A stretch of DNA of 64,000 bases from Streptomyces sp. NBC_00193 (lineage in GTDB: Bacteria > Actinomycetota > Actinomycetes > Streptomycetales > Streptomycetaceae), in assembly GCF_026342735.1 (NCBI RefSeq), contig NZ_JAPEMM010000001.1, positions 2,728,001 to 2,792,000 on the forward strand, in the 5' to 3' direction. The position numbers and the translations under genes are program-made. Below the pieces are notes generated by a model. That model worked only from the letters and a program-made list of their open reading frames with translations, did no database searches and was not told the DNA's origin. Shown here piece after piece: positions 14,966 through 28,843 of the stretch (positions are counted from its first letter, which is position 1; each line of letters opens with the position of its first letter).

Positions 14966-16201
14966 ATGGGTGAGATCTTCGCCGGCCGGTACGAACTGAT
15001 CGACCCGATCGGACGTGGCGGCGCCGGCGCCGTATGGCGTGCCTGGGACCACCGGCGCCGCCGGTACGTCGCAGCGAAGGTCCTCCTGCAGAGCGATGCC
15101 CACACCCTGCTGCGGTTCGTCCGTGAACAGGCGCTGCGGATCGATCACCCGCACGTACTGGCCCCGGCCAGCTGGGCGGCGGACGACGACAAGGTCCTCT
15201 TCACCATGGACCTCGTCGCCGGCGGCTCCCTCGCCCATGTGATCGGGGACTACGGGGCCCTGCCGCCCCGGTTCGTGTGCACGCTGCTCGACCAGCTCCT
15301 GTCGGGGCTGGCGGCGGTGCATGCGGAGGGTGTCGTGCACCGCGACATCAAACCGGCCAACATCCTGATGGAGGCCACTGGAACCGGGCGGCCGCACCTG
15401 CGGCTGTCCGACTTCGGCATCGCCATGCGCAAGGGCGAGCCCCGGCTGACCGAGACCGCCTACGTGGTCGGCACCCCGGGCTATCTCGCCCCCGAACAAC
15501 TCCTCGGTTCCGAACCCGACTTCACCGCAGACCTGTTCGCCGTCGGACTCGTCGGCCTCTACCTGCTCCAGGGCGCCAAGCCCGACTCCCAGGCCCTCGT
15601 GGAGCAGTTCACGGCGCCGTACGTCGCGGGCCATGGCACCCCCGATGCCCCGGAGGGCGTTCCCGCGCCGCTGTGGGACGTCCTGGCCGCGCTGCTCCAG
15701 CCGGACCCCCGGAGCAGGTTCCAGACGGCCACCGGGGCGCGCAGGGCCCTCGCCGAGGCCGTGGAGCTGCTGCCGCCGCCCGGCCCGGACGGGAATCCGG
15801 TCGAGGTGTTCGACCAACTGGGCCCGGTGCCGCACGATTTCACCCCCCGGTCCCTCCAGGAAGCCGCGTACGAGACTCCCCCGACGGCCGCCCCCTCCGC
15901 ACCCTCCGTACCCGCGCAGCCCTCCGGTGCCCCCGCGCCCGTCACCGCTCCGCTCGGGGTCTTCGGCCCCTCGGAGACGGGCAGCTTCCACCTCCCGCCG
16001 CCCTCCCCCGCGCCGCAGACGGCCCGGACGCCGCCGACGGCCCCGTACGCGCACCCGTACCAGCAGCCCGAGCCCGCCACGGTGCCCGCCGCCCCGCCCC
16101 GTACGGGCATCGCGCCCCCGCCCGCGAAGGTCACCGCCGGGATCCTGCTCGCCGCGGTGCTGTGCTTCGCCGTCGGGATCTGGGCCCTGACCCAGATCTA
16201 G
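14966..16201 (+). CDS. Transmembrane serine/threonine protein kinase (Hanks type)
   Basis: 411 residues. The kinase domain (about 7-265) has the glycine loop GRGGAGAV (16-23), catalytic Lys38 in AAKVL, HRDIKPANIL (126-135), DFG (150-152), GTPGYLAPEQ and the invariant Asp of the F-helix. All key residues are present. A long Pro/Ala-rich linker (about 280-385) leads to one C-terminal membrane segment (about 388-408, ILLAAVLCFAVGIWAL). No PASTA repeats or other outside sensor follow, so signal input is not obvious. It is cotranscribed with the HTH gene, and the convergent gene's stop lies 15 bases away. Confidence 0.95.
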   Translation: MGEIFAGRYELIDPIGRGGAGAVWRAWDHRRRRYVAAKVLLQSDAHTLLRFVREQALRIDHPHVLAPASWAADDDKVLFTMDLVAGGSLAHVIGDYGALPPRFVCTLLDQLLSGLAAVHAEGVVHRDIKPANILMEATGTGRPHLRLSDFGIAMRKGEPRLTETAYVVGTPGYLAPEQLLGSEPDFTADLFAVGLVGLYLLQGAKPDSQALVEQFTAPYVAGHGTPDAPEGVPAPLWDVLAALLQPDPRSRFQTATGARRALAEAVELLPPPGPDGNPVEVFDQLGPVPHDFTPRSLQEAAYETPPTAAPSAPSVPAQPSGAPAPVTAPLGVFGPSETGSFHLPPPSPAPQTARTPPTAPYAHPYQQPEPATVPAAPPRTGIAPPPAKVTAGILLAAVLCFAVGIWALTQI

Positions 16202-16216
16202 GGACCGCGGGACCCT

Positions 16217-17524
16217 CTACGGGGTGCGCCGCCGGGCCAGCAGGATCCAGCCGCCCAGCACGAGCAGCAGCAGCGTCCCCGTACCGAAGCCTGCGCCCGC
16301 GACCACCCGCATCACCGACCGGTTCTCCGCGGCGGCATCGGCCTCCACGACCGTGGTGCCCTCCTTGGCGGCCGTACGGTCCTCGGCCCCCACCCCGAAC
16401 CCGGCGGCCGCGAGGTCCTCCGCGTAGGCCGGGGCCTTGCCCGGCGTACCGATGATCTGGGTGCGCAGGGTCAGCGGGACGGGCACCGCGTCCTGGGTGA
16501 ACTCCCCGACCTTCCCCGCCATGGTCACCGCGACGTAGTACCAGCCGGCGACCCGGACCGCACCGAGCTTCCGGTCGGAGGCGAAGCGGTTCTCATAGGC
16601 CACCGGCGGTGTCCGCGCCAGCGTGAGCCCCGTCTGCTTCCCGTCGTACGAGGCGTCCTCGCTGTCGATCAGGGACCGGTACGGGCTGTACAGCGCGATG
16701 GAGAGCCCGGGCGAGGCGTACCCGGAGTCCTTCGTCATCTGCCCCGCGGAGAGTTCCGCCGCGAGGCCCAGCTGCTGTCCCCAGTCGAGCGGCACCCGGT
16801 AGAAGCGGGTCTGTCCGGGCCGCAGCTCGTCGCTCCAGACGCCGCTGCCCAGAGCACGGGCGTCGTTGAAGCCGGTCCCGCCGGCCCGCGGAGCCGCGTC
16901 GCTGCCCGGCAGGGTCGGGGAGGCCGAGGGCCAGACGCTGGGGGCGGCTGTGGGTGCGTTGCTTCCGCCGAGCTTGGGCTCGCGCTGGACCCGCAGTTCC
17001 AGGGGCCAGGCCGCCGGGTCCCCGCCCTTGGCCATCTCGCGCGTGACCTTGACGTAGTAGGTGCCGTCCCCCTGGCAGCCGGCGTCCTCCTGCATGATCC
17101 GGCCGCCCACGGCGCTGATGGGGACCGGGTCGTAGCCGAAGGACGCCCGCCCCGCACCGCTCTGGCAGGAGCGGTTCTCAGGGGTGAGGACGTCCACCTC
17201 CAGGCCGTCGCCGTAGCTCACCTTGGCGCTGCCCGGCGGCTGGAGCACGGCGGAGGCGTACACGCTCGAACCGCCGTCGAGCCTGAGCCGGTAGTACCGC
17301 TCCCCCGGCGCGATCGCGTCCTTGTAGACCGAGCCCGCCTTCAGCTCCGGCGCGCCGGCGGTGGACGGCTTCCCCTCGACCGCCTGCGCCCCTTCCGCGC
17401 CCCGGTAGGACGGCACCGGCTGCGGGGTCCCCGCCGCGCCCGCGGCCCCCGGCAGGGCCGCGACCAGCCCGAGGGCGCCCAGCGCCGCCACCGCGGCCGT
17501 CCGTACCCGACGTACCCCACCCAT
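16217..17524 (-). CDS. Exported membrane-anchored protein of unknown function
   Basis: About 435 residues; I do not recognise a family. A signal peptide (about 1-32, RRVRTAAVAALGALGLVAAL then AGAAG) is followed by a large extracytoplasmic part. That part holds two related segments that each begin with a phrase like APGERYYRLRLDGGSSVY or RPGQTRFYRVPLDWGQQLG, suggesting two copies of a beta-sandwich (PPC/pre-peptidase-like) domain. One C-terminal membrane segment (about 409-428) and an Arg-rich end (LLARRRTP) anchor it. The ATG at 17524 is used; a GTG at 17533 is also possible. It is convergent with the kinase gene. Confidence 0.82.
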   Translation of the reverse strand: MGGVRRVRTAAVAALGALGLVAALPGAAGAAGTPQPVPSYRGAEGAQAVEGKPSTAGAPELKAGSVYKDAIAPGERYYRLRLDGGSSVYASAVLQPPGSAKVSYGDGLEVDVLTPENRSCQSGAGRASFGYDPVPISAVGGRIMQEDAGCQGDGTYYVKVTREMAKGGDPAAWPLELRVQREPKLGGSNAPTAAPSVWPSASPTLPGSDAAPRAGGTGFNDARALGSGVWSDELRPGQTRFYRVPLDWGQQLGLAAELSAGQMTKDSGYASPGLSIALYSPYRSLIDSEDASYDGKQTGLTLARTPPVAYENRFASDRKLGAVRVAGWYYVAVTMAGKVGEFTQDAVPVPLTLRTQIIGTPGKAPAYAEDLAAAGFGVGAEDRTAAKEGTTVVEADAAAENRSVMRVVAGAGFGTGTLLLLVLGGWILLARRRTP

Positions 17525-17601
17525 CACGCGCACCCACCCCGAGTTTGCCAACGCAAGCACGTTCTTTGCATATTGCAATAATTCGTCACAGAGCAGCACA
17601 A

Positions 17602-17629
17602 AGCCCCGACCGCAGCGGCAGTCGGGGCT
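17602..17629 (-). terminator. Hairpin after the DLW-39 gene
   Basis: AGCCCCGAC (17602-17610) pairs with GTCGGGGCT (17621-17629) around a 10-base loop, just after the DLW-39 stop codon, and likely ends that transcript. Confidence 0.65.
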
Positions 17630-17648
17630 CTGGGATCAACCTCGGGTC

Positions 17649-17783
17649 TCACACACCGGAACCAGAAGGCACGGAGTCGGTTGCCTCCGTCCACAGGTCC
17701 TGCTCTGCGCGGTCCGCCTGGATCTGGCGGTACACGAGGAGCCCGCCGATGGCGGCCAGTGCGACCAGGAGCAGCTTCTTCAC
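17649..17783 (-). CDS. DLW-39 family small membrane protein
   Basis: 44 residues from the GTG at 17783, with GAGG upstream. It has a basic start (MKKLLLV), one membrane segment (about 3-17) and a charged tail containing the family's EQDLW motif. Proteins of this size and motif are conserved between the gyrase and tRNA genes in actinobacteria and have no assigned function. A longer reading to 17837 has no ribosome binding site. Confidence 0.9.
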   Translation of the reverse strand: MKKLLLVALAAIGGLLVYRQIQADRAEQDLWTEATDSVPSGSGV

Positions 17784-17889
17784 CGCGCGACCTCGTCTTT
17801 CGTTGACGTAGGGGACTTCTGGCGCCCAACAATACACACCGACCGATACCGATCGGTGACCTACCGCCCCACCAACTGGCCCAACGACA

Positions 17890-17920
17890 AAGACCCCCAG
17901 GCCATGGGCCTGGGGGTCTT
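17890..17920 (-). terminator. Terminator of tRNA-Ile
   Basis: AAGACCCCCAGGCC (17890-17903) pairs perfectly with GGCCTGGGGGTCTT (17907-17920) around a three-base loop, directly after the tRNA 3' end on the minus strand. Confidence 0.9.
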
Positions 17921-17928
17921 CGACACTG

Positions 17929-18002
17929 TGGGGCTAACAGGATTTGAACCTGTGGCCTCATCCTTATCAGGGATGCGCTCTAACCAACTGAGCTATAGCC
18001 CC
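17929..18002 (-). tRNA. tRNA-Ile (anticodon GAT)
   Basis: 74 bases. The complement folds with acceptor GGGGCTA/TAGCCCC, anticodon stem CATCC/GGATG with loop CTGATAA, and T-arm ACAGG-TTCAAAT-CCTGT. The discriminator is A. GAT reads ATC/ATT isoleucine codons. It lies downstream of the gyrA/DUF3566 operon. Confidence 0.97.
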
Positions 18003-18109
18003 ATCCGCGCTGCGCGCTGACTTCTGAAGGTTAGCGCACAGACCCGGTGACTCCAAAATCGGTTCCCGTGACCCGTCTGCGCAGGTCACCAGCCCCGTCT
18101 TCGGAAGCT

Positions 18110-18754
18110 CTACTCATCCTCGGCGAGCGTCAGCTCCACACCGCCGACGAAGCCCGCCGACAGGTTGTAGATGAACGCGCCCAGGGTCGCCAGCGCCGTC
18201 ATGAGCACCACGTCGATGACCGAGATCACCGTCGTGAAGATCAGAACGCGCGGCAGCGACAGGAAGGTCTGGAGGTCGAAGCCGTTGCTCTCGTTCGAGC
18301 CGGTCGCCTCGCTGATCGTGCCGCCGACGCTGGAGAAGATGCCCATGGCGTCCATGACCATCCACAGCACCACCGCGGCGACGATCGTGCACACGCCCAG
18401 CGCGATCGACAGCAGGAAGCTGACCTTCATCACCGACCACGGGTCGGCCTTGGCCACCCGCAGCCGCGCCTTGCGCGTCCTGGGTGCCATACGGGCCCCC
18501 GTGCGCGGCTTGCGCTGCGCACCGGCGTCGCCCGCCCCCCGCGGCGCCGCGGGGCCCTGGGGCACCGCGTACGCCTGCGGCGGGTGGTAAGGCTGCTGAG
18601 GGCCGGCCCCCGCCTGAGTCTGATGCGACTGAGGCGACTGAGGCGGCTGCGGTCCTCGGGTGTCCGTCACGGTTCCCCCCTGCGAGTCCGCGGCGGGGCC
18701 ACGGGCACCGTTCGCTCCAGTGTGGGCCGGTCCGGCGCCCGTGGCTCCGCTCAC
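18110..18754 (-). CDS. DUF3566 domain membrane protein
   Basis: 214 residues. A long Pro/Gln/Ala-rich cytoplasmic N-terminus (about 1-95) precedes the DUF3566 domain with two membrane segments (about 108-133 and 172-198). The domain begins KARLRVAKADPWSVMKVSFLLSIALG, quoted here in part as VAKADPWSVMKVSFLLS. The GTG start is two bases after the gyrA stop, with GAGGAG inside the gyrA end, so translation is probably coupled to gyrase. The function is unknown; the link to gyrA is conserved across actinobacteria. Confidence 0.93.
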   Translation of the reverse strand: MSGATGAGPAHTGANGARGPAADSQGGTVTDTRGPQPPQSPQSHQTQAGAGPQQPYHPPQAYAVPQGPAAPRGAGDAGAQRKPRTGARMAPRTRKARLRVAKADPWSVMKVSFLLSIALGVCTIVAAVVLWMVMDAMGIFSSVGGTISEATGSNESNGFDLQTFLSLPRVLIFTTVISVIDVVLMTALATLGAFIYNLSAGFVGGVELTLAEDE

Positions 18755-18756
18755 GC

Positions 18757-21372
<2,616 letters not shown>

Positions 21373-21412
21373 TGCTGGTCAGAAGTCCTTTCGAGCGGTC
21401 AGCTGAGCCGAC

Positions 21413-23874
<2,462 letters not shown>

Positions 23875-24414
23875 TCACCCGTAGGTGTCCCCCGGGCCGG
23901 TGCTCCCCGGAGCCCGCCAGGGCCCGTACCGCTTCGGCCCGCCACCCGGCCCGTGGACCTTGATCAGCCGGACCGTGCCCTGCCCCAGGTCCGCGTTGAG
24001 CCGCGCCACCAGCTGCGGGGCCAGCAGCTTCAGCTGCGCCGCCCACGCCGAGGAATCGCAGCGCACCACCAGCTCGCGGTCCTCGTACTTGTCCGGAACG
24101 CAGTGCGTGGCGATGTCATGGCCGACGATCTCCGGCCAGCGCTCCATCACGCCCGCCACCGCCATCGGCATCTCCCAGCCGCGCTCCGTGCGCAGCCGGT
24201 CCAGCGCCGCCATCAGCGGCATCGGGTCCCGGCCGTCCGCCCGGGCGCCCGAGCGCAGGCCCGGCTGGTAGCGGCCCTTCTTGTTCTGCGCCGCGTTGCC
24301 GCGGGCCCGCGCCTGCTCGCGGGCCGCCGCCAGCGCCTGGCGCGCCAGGTCCACGCCGGAGGGTTCGGCCGGCTTGCGCGCAGGCTCCTGAGGTTCCCGC
24401 TCCTTGCCGCTCAC
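23875..24414 (-). CDS. DUF721/DciA-family protein
   Basis: 179 residues from the GTG at 24414, which overlaps the recF stop codon by four bases (GTGA), so it is translationally coupled to recF. The N-terminal half is low-complexity (Lys, Pro, Ala, Arg). The C-terminal half has the DUF721 pattern: [20 protein letters not shown], then [19 protein letters not shown] and a final RLIKVHGP. DciA proteins load the replicative helicase DnaB at origins in bacteria that lack DnaC. Its place between recF and gyrB near oriC fits that role, though loading activity is inferred from the family. Confidence 0.9.
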   Translation of the reverse strand: MSGKEREPQEPARKPAEPSGVDLARQALAAAREQARARGNAAQNKKGRYQPGLRSGARADGRDPMPLMAALDRLRTERGWEMPMAVAGVMERWPEIVGHDIATHCVPDKYEDRELVVRCDSSAWAAQLKLLAPQLVARLNADLGQGTVRLIKVHGPGGGPKRYGPWRAPGSTGPGDTYG

Positions 24415-25547
24415 AGCCGGGTCACCTCCCCGCCGGACACCGCGAACCGGGTCCCGACCAGCACCCCGGGCACGTCGTCGTCCACCGCCGCCGTCACCAG
24501 CACCTGCTCGCCCGGGGCCACCAGCTCCGCCAGCCGCTCCCGGCGCCGTGCGTCCAGCTCCGCGAACACGTCGTCGAGGATCAGCACCGGCTCGCTGCCC
24601 TCCGAGCGCAGCAGCTCGTAGGAGGCCAGCCGAAGGGCCAGCGCGTAGGACCAGGACTCGCCGTGGCTCGCGTACCCCTTGGCCGGCAGCTCGCCCAGGC
24701 GCAGCACCACGTCGTCGCGGTGCGGGCCGACCAGGGTCACCCCGCGCTCGATCTCCTGCTTGCGCACCTCGGCCAGCGAGCCGAGGACGACCTCGTACAG
24801 GGCCTCGCGGGTGCGCGCCTCGCCGCTGTCCACCTGCTCGCCCGCGGAGGACTTGTAGGCAGCGCCGAGCGGGCCGCCGCCGGGCGCGAGCTGCTCGTAC
24901 GCCTTGTCCGCCAGCGGCAGCAGGGTCGCGATCAGGTCGAGCCGGTGGGCCAGCAGCTCCGCGCCCGTGCGCGCCAGGTGCTGGTCCCACACGTCGAGCG
25001 TGGACAGGTCCATGGAGCGGCCGCCGTGCCGGCGGGCCATCGCCGCCGACTTCAGCAGGGTGTTGCGCTGCTTGAGCACCCGCTCGTAGTCCGAGCGGAC
25101 GGCCGCCATGCGCGGCGAGCGGGCCGTGACGAGCTCGTCGAGGAACCGGCGCCGCTCCCCGGGGTCGCCCTTGACCAGCGCCAGGTCCTCGGGGGCGAAC
25201 AGCACCGTGCGCACGATGCCCAGTACGTCCCGCGGCCTGACCTGCGAGGACCTGTTGATCCGGGCCCGGTTGGCGCGGCCCGGGTTCAGCTCCAGCTCCA
25301 CGAGCTGCTGCCGCTCGCCCTGGGTGACCGCGGCCCGGATGACGGCGCGCTCGGCGCCCATCCGCACGAGCGGCGCGTCCGCGGAGACGCGGTGGCTGCC
25401 GAGGGTCGCGAGGTAGCCGATCGCCTCGACGAGATTGGTCTTGCCCTGCCCGTTGGGGCCGACGAAAGCGGTGACGCCCGGGTCGAGGGGAACCTCGGCC
25501 CGGGCGTACGAGCGGAAGTCGGCCAACGAGAGATGCGAAACGTGCAT
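24411..25547 (-). CDS. recF: DNA replication and repair protein RecF
   Basis: 378 residues from the ATG at 25547, with GGGAGG upstream. It is an SMC-like ATPase: Walker [10 protein letters not shown] (about 30-38), the signature PEDLALVKG region, and Walker [14 protein letters not shown] near residue 320. RecF helps load RecA at gapped DNA with RecO and RecR. The gene lies between gnd and the DciA-like gene on one strand. A gnd gene between dnaN and recF is usual in Streptomyces. Confidence 0.98.
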   Translation of the reverse strand: MHVSHLSLADFRSYARAEVPLDPGVTAFVGPNGQGKTNLVEAIGYLATLGSHRVSADAPLVRMGAERAVIRAAVTQGERQQLVELELNPGRANRARINRSSQVRPRDVLGIVRTVLFAPEDLALVKGDPGERRRFLDELVTARSPRMAAVRSDYERVLKQRNTLLKSAAMARRHGGRSMDLSTLDVWDQHLARTGAELLAHRLDLIATLLPLADKAYEQLAPGGGPLGAAYKSSAGEQVDSGEARTREALYEVVLGSLAEVRKQEIERGVTLVGPHRDDVVLRLGELPAKGYASHGESWSYALALRLASYELLRSEGSEPVLILDDVFAELDARRRERLAELVAPGEQVLVTAAVDDDVPGVLVGTRFAVSGGEVTRL

Positions 25548-25649
25548 GTGGCGCCGACCTCCCCCGGCTTCCTGCTGCTCTGCCGTGCTCCGCTCCACAG
25601 GCTGTGCACATCCCGACTGCGGCCTGTGGACCTGTGGAGCGGTTGTGGA

Positions 25650-26525
25650 TTACTTCTTCTCGACCGCGTGGCCGCCGAACTGGTTGCGCAGCGCGGCGAT
25701 CATCTTCATCTGCGGGGAGTCTTCCTGGCGGGACGCGAAGCGCGCGAAGAGCGAGGCCGTGATCGCGGGCAGCGGCACGGCGTTGTCGATCGCGGCCTCG
25801 ACCGTCCAGCGGCCCTCGCCGGAGTCCTGCGCGAAGCCGCGCAGCTCCTGCAGGTGCTCGTCCTCGTCCAGCGCGTTCACGGCCAGGTCCAGCAGCCAGG
25901 AACGGATGACCGTGCCCTCCTGCCAGGACCGGAACACCTCGCGGACGTCGGTGACCGAGTCGACCTTCTCCAGGAGCTCCCAGCCCTCGGCGTAGGCCTG
26001 CATCATGGCGTACTCGATGCCGTTGTGGACCATCTTCGCGAAGTGGCCGGCACCGATCTTGCCCGCGTGCACGGCGCCGAACTCGCCCTCGGGCTTGAGG
26101 GCGTCGAAGATCGGCTGGACGGCCGCGACGTGCTCCTTGTCGCCGCCGTACATCAGCGCGTAGCCGTTCTCCAGGCCCCAGACGCCGCCCGAGACTCCGC
26201 AGTCGACGAAGCCGATGCCCTTGGCGGCCAGCTCGGCGCCGTGCTTCTCGTCGTCGGTCCAGCGGGAGTTGCCGCCGTCCACGACGATGTCGCCGGGCGA
26301 GAGCAGGCCGGCGAGCTCGTCCACGGTGGACTGGGTCGCCGCGCCGGCCGGGACCATCACCCACACCACGCGGGGGGCCTGCAGGCTGTCCACAAGTTCC
26401 GACAGGCTGTGGACATCGGCGAGGTCCGGGTTGCGGTCGTATCCGATGACGGTGTGGCCGGCGCGGCGGATGCGCTCGCGCATGTTGCCGCCCATCTTGC
26501 CGAGACCGACGAGACCAAGCTCCAT
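25650..26525 (-). CDS. gnd: 6-phosphogluconate dehydrogenase, decarboxylating (short GndA/YqeC type)
   Basis: 291 residues from the ATG at 26525, with AAGGAA upstream. The Rossmann motif is GLVGLGKMGGNM (about 4-15). The substrate-binding block DCGVSGGVWGLENGYALMYGG and the catalytic KMVHNGIEYAMMQAYAEG (Lys about 163) are intact. The enzyme oxidises 6-phosphogluconate to ribulose 5-phosphate. The short form is typical of Gram-positive and actinobacterial NAD-type enzymes, but the cofactor cannot be fixed here. Weak DnaA-box-like sequences (CTGTCCACA, 26386-26394) occur within its coding region. Confidence 0.96.
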   Translation of the reverse strand: MELGLVGLGKMGGNMRERIRRAGHTVIGYDRNPDLADVHSLSELVDSLQAPRVVWVMVPAGAATQSTVDELAGLLSPGDIVVDGGNSRWTDDEKHGAELAAKGIGFVDCGVSGGVWGLENGYALMYGGDKEHVAAVQPIFDALKPEGEFGAVHAGKIGAGHFAKMVHNGIEYAMMQAYAEGWELLEKVDSVTDVREVFRSWQEGTVIRSWLLDLAVNALDEDEHLQELRGFAQDSGEGRWTVEAAIDNAVPLPAITASLFARFASRQEDSPQMKMIAALRNQFGGHAVEKK

Positions 26526-26833
26526 CAGGTGGTTCCTTAAGCGTTGTGGCCGTCTGTGCCGGGGTGCTCCCCTGCCCGGGGACATCCCCCCGTGCCGAGC
26601 CTACGCCGGGCCGCGGCGCCCGGCGCCACGGGCACTCCGGGTGTCGGCGCCGAGGGTCCGGGCGGGCCGCGCACGAGGCTCCGTACGGGCTGCTGCAGGA
26701 CCGCCGGAGGGTCCCTACAGGGCTTCTACAGGGCTTCTACGGGGCTTCGCGGGCGGGAGGCGGAACGCCCTCGGGCCCGGTCCCGCGGGAAGCGGGGCCG
26801 GGCCCGAGGGGCTTGCCGCGTCGTTTCCCGGTC
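26526..26833. repeat. gnd-dnaN gap with 3 x 11-bp tandem repeat
   Basis: A 308-base gap. It holds three direct repeats of CTACAGGGCTT (26715-26747, third copy CTACGGGGCTT) upstream of gnd, followed by the dnaN terminator. The 11-bp period is close to one helical turn. The gap also must hold the gnd promoter. Nothing else is evident. Confidence 0.7.
26768..26810 (-). terminator. Terminator of dnaN
   Basis: CCCTCGGGCCCGGTCCCGC (26768-26786) pairs with 26792-26810 around a five-base loop with one mismatch, 24 bases beyond the dnaN stop codon. Confidence 0.85.
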
Positions 26834-27964
26834 TCAGCCGGAGAGGCGGACCGGCATGATCAGGTACTTGTACGCCTCGTCGGCCTCGGCGTCGACCGCC
26901 GGGCGGCCGCTGAGCAGCGCCGGCTTGGTGGACGTGGTGAAGCTCAGCTGCGCGGCCGGCGAGTCGATCGCGCTCAGGCCGTCCAGCAGGAAGGTCGGGT
27001 TGAAGGCGATCGAGATGTCGTCGCCCTCCAGCTTCGCGTCGACGCGCTCCACAGCCTGTGCATCGTCGGAGGAGCCGGCCTCCAGGATCAGCACGCCCTG
27101 CTCGAAGCTGAGACGGACCGGGGTGTTGCGCTCGGCGACGAGAGCCACGCGCTTGACGGCCTCGACGAACGGGGCGGTCTCGATCACGGCGACCGAGTTG
27201 AACTCCGTCGGGAACAGCGTGCGGTACTTCGGCAGGTCGCCCTCGAGGAGGCGGGTGGTGGTGCGGCGGCCGGCGCCCTCGAAGCCGATGAGGCCCTCGC
27301 CCTGGCCGGAGCCCGACAACGCGATGGTGACCGTGTCGCCGCTGGTGAGCGACTTGGCGGTGTCCAGGAGGGTCTTGGCGGGCACCAGGGCCACGGCCGA
27401 GGCCTCGGGGTCCTCGGGCTTCCACAGGAACTCGCGGACCGCGAAGCGGTAGCGGTCGGTGGAGGCGAGGGTGACCTTGTCGCCCTCGATCTCGATGCGG
27501 ACACCGGTCAGCACGGGCAGCGTGTCGTCACGGCCGGCGGCGATGGCGACCTGCGCGGCGGCGGAGGCGAAGACCTCGCCGGGCACGGTGCCGGTTGCGG
27601 TGGGCATCGTCGGCAGCGCCGGGTATTCCTCCACAGGCAGGGTGTGGAGTGTGAATCGCGAGGAGCCGCAGACCACGGTCGCCCGTACACCGTCTGTGGA
27701 AATCTCCACCGGTCGGTTGGGGAGCGCGCGGCAGATGTCGGCGAGCAGCCGGCCGGAGACCAGGACGGTGCCGTCCTCCTCGACGTCCGCCTCGACGGAG
27801 ACGCGGGCCGAAACCTCGTAGTCGAAGCCGGAGAGGGACAGCTTGCCCTCCTCGGCCTTCAGCAGCAGGCCCGCGAGAACGGGCACCGGCGGCCGGGCCG
27901 GGAGGCTACGAGCAGCCCAGGCCACCGCCTCCGCGAGTACGTCGCGCTCCACCCGGATCTTCAC
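26834..27964 (-). CDS. dnaN: DNA polymerase III beta sliding clamp
   Basis: 376 residues, the usual length. The GTG start (27964) has AGGAGG nine bases upstream and gives MKIRVERDVLAEAVAWAARS. Three clamp domains can be followed, each with a beta-strand/helix repeat; the C-terminus ends YKYLIMPVRLSG, the conserved clamp end that forms part of the peptide-binding pocket. The clamp tethers polymerase III and many repair proteins to DNA. It is transcribed away from oriC, in the same direction as dnaA. Confidence 0.99.
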   Translation of the reverse strand: MKIRVERDVLAEAVAWAARSLPARPPVPVLAGLLLKAEEGKLSLSGFDYEVSARVSVEADVEEDGTVLVSGRLLADICRALPNRPVEISTDGVRATVVCGSSRFTLHTLPVEEYPALPTMPTATGTVPGEVFASAAAQVAIAAGRDDTLPVLTGVRIEIEGDKVTLASTDRYRFAVREFLWKPEDPEASAVALVPAKTLLDTAKSLTSGDTVTIALSGSGQGEGLIGFEGAGRRTTTRLLEGDLPKYRTLFPTEFNSVAVIETAPFVEAVKRVALVAERNTPVRLSFEQGVLILEAGSSDDAQAVERVDAKLEGDDISIAFNPTFLLDGLSAIDSPAAQLSFTTSTKPALLSGRPAVDAEADEAYKYLIMPVRLSG

Positions 27965-28843
27965 CGGAAACCGCCTCCTGCTGTTGCTCGCTCGTCTGCC
28001 GGCCTTCGTCGTCGGCTCGTCGATGCCTCGACCGATGCCGGGGACCAGTCTGACGTACGGCGCCGACAGTCGTTGCTGCTGGCGGTCAAGTCGGGAGCGA
28101 GATGTCGGGGAGGGCGATCCACGGAGTTGTGCACAGGTCCTGCTTGAAAACCGAAACCGGGCTAACTCTCTATGGGGGTAGTAGTAGGGCCTGTGGATAC
28201 GGTGGATAACAGTGTTTTTGCAGGTCAGCCTGCGTTTTTTATCCCCACACCCTGTGGGCGACACCGGTGGACAACCAGGCGTCTCTGTGGAGAACGAAAA
28301 CTTCTGCACAGGCCATCCCCAGATGACCCCGACTACTCCACAGGTGTGTCCCCAGGTTTTCCCGAGTACTCCACAACCCAAACGTCGACTTCGGTGTGAC
28401 CGCTTTCACTCGGGGCGGTGACAGGGGCCTCCTCGTTGCCGAACAGTGGACAACGGTGTGGGGAAGTCGTCTGATCCTGTGCACAGGACCCGGGAAGCTG
28501 TGGACCACCGGTGGACAACGCGGTGGATGAACCTGTGGATGAATATTTCGTCCACAGCCTGTGGATAGTCGTTGCGCACAATTCCACAGGGGTCTGACCA
28601 GCTCTGATGGTGCCTCACACCTGGGCCCTGTGGACAGTTTTGTGGGTGGCGCGACCCGTCCCCAGGCTGTGGACGGAAGAAAGTCGCCCAATCTGTGGAT
28701 GAGTTGCCTCCGAGGGGGCGTATTCGAACAGGTTGGGGGCGCACGCACGAAGAAGGGCGCCCCCGTAGTGACCCGGGAGCGCCCTCTCACAGCGTTTGAA
28801 GGGGCCTCGCAGGCACCCGTACGGCACGTACACAGAGCCGGCG
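27965..28843. other. oriC: Chromosome replication origin oriC
   Basis: 879 bases between dnaA and dnaN with no gene. I count about 20 DnaA-box-like nonamers in both orientations within two mismatches of TTGTCCACA, allowing one or two borderline cases. Near-perfect examples are 28127-28135, 28266-28274, 28286-28294, 28445-28453, 28499-28507, 28510-28518, 28548-28556 and 28629-28637. Weaker ones include 28192-28200, 28201-28209, 28334-28342, 28367-28375, 28534-28542, 28560-28568, 28668-28676 and 28694-28702. None equals TTGTCCACA exactly. A short AT-richer stretch (TGCGTTTTTTATCC, 28231-28244) may help unwinding. The size and box number match known Streptomyces origins (19 boxes in S. lividans). 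Confidence 0.97.
28754..28785 (-). terminator. Terminator of dnaA
   Basis: AGGGCGC (28754-28760) pairs with GCGCCCT (28779-28785); on the dnaA strand the hairpin is followed by TCTTCG. It lies 59 bases beyond the dnaA stop at the edge of oriC and would keep dnaA transcription out of the origin. Confidence 0.65.
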
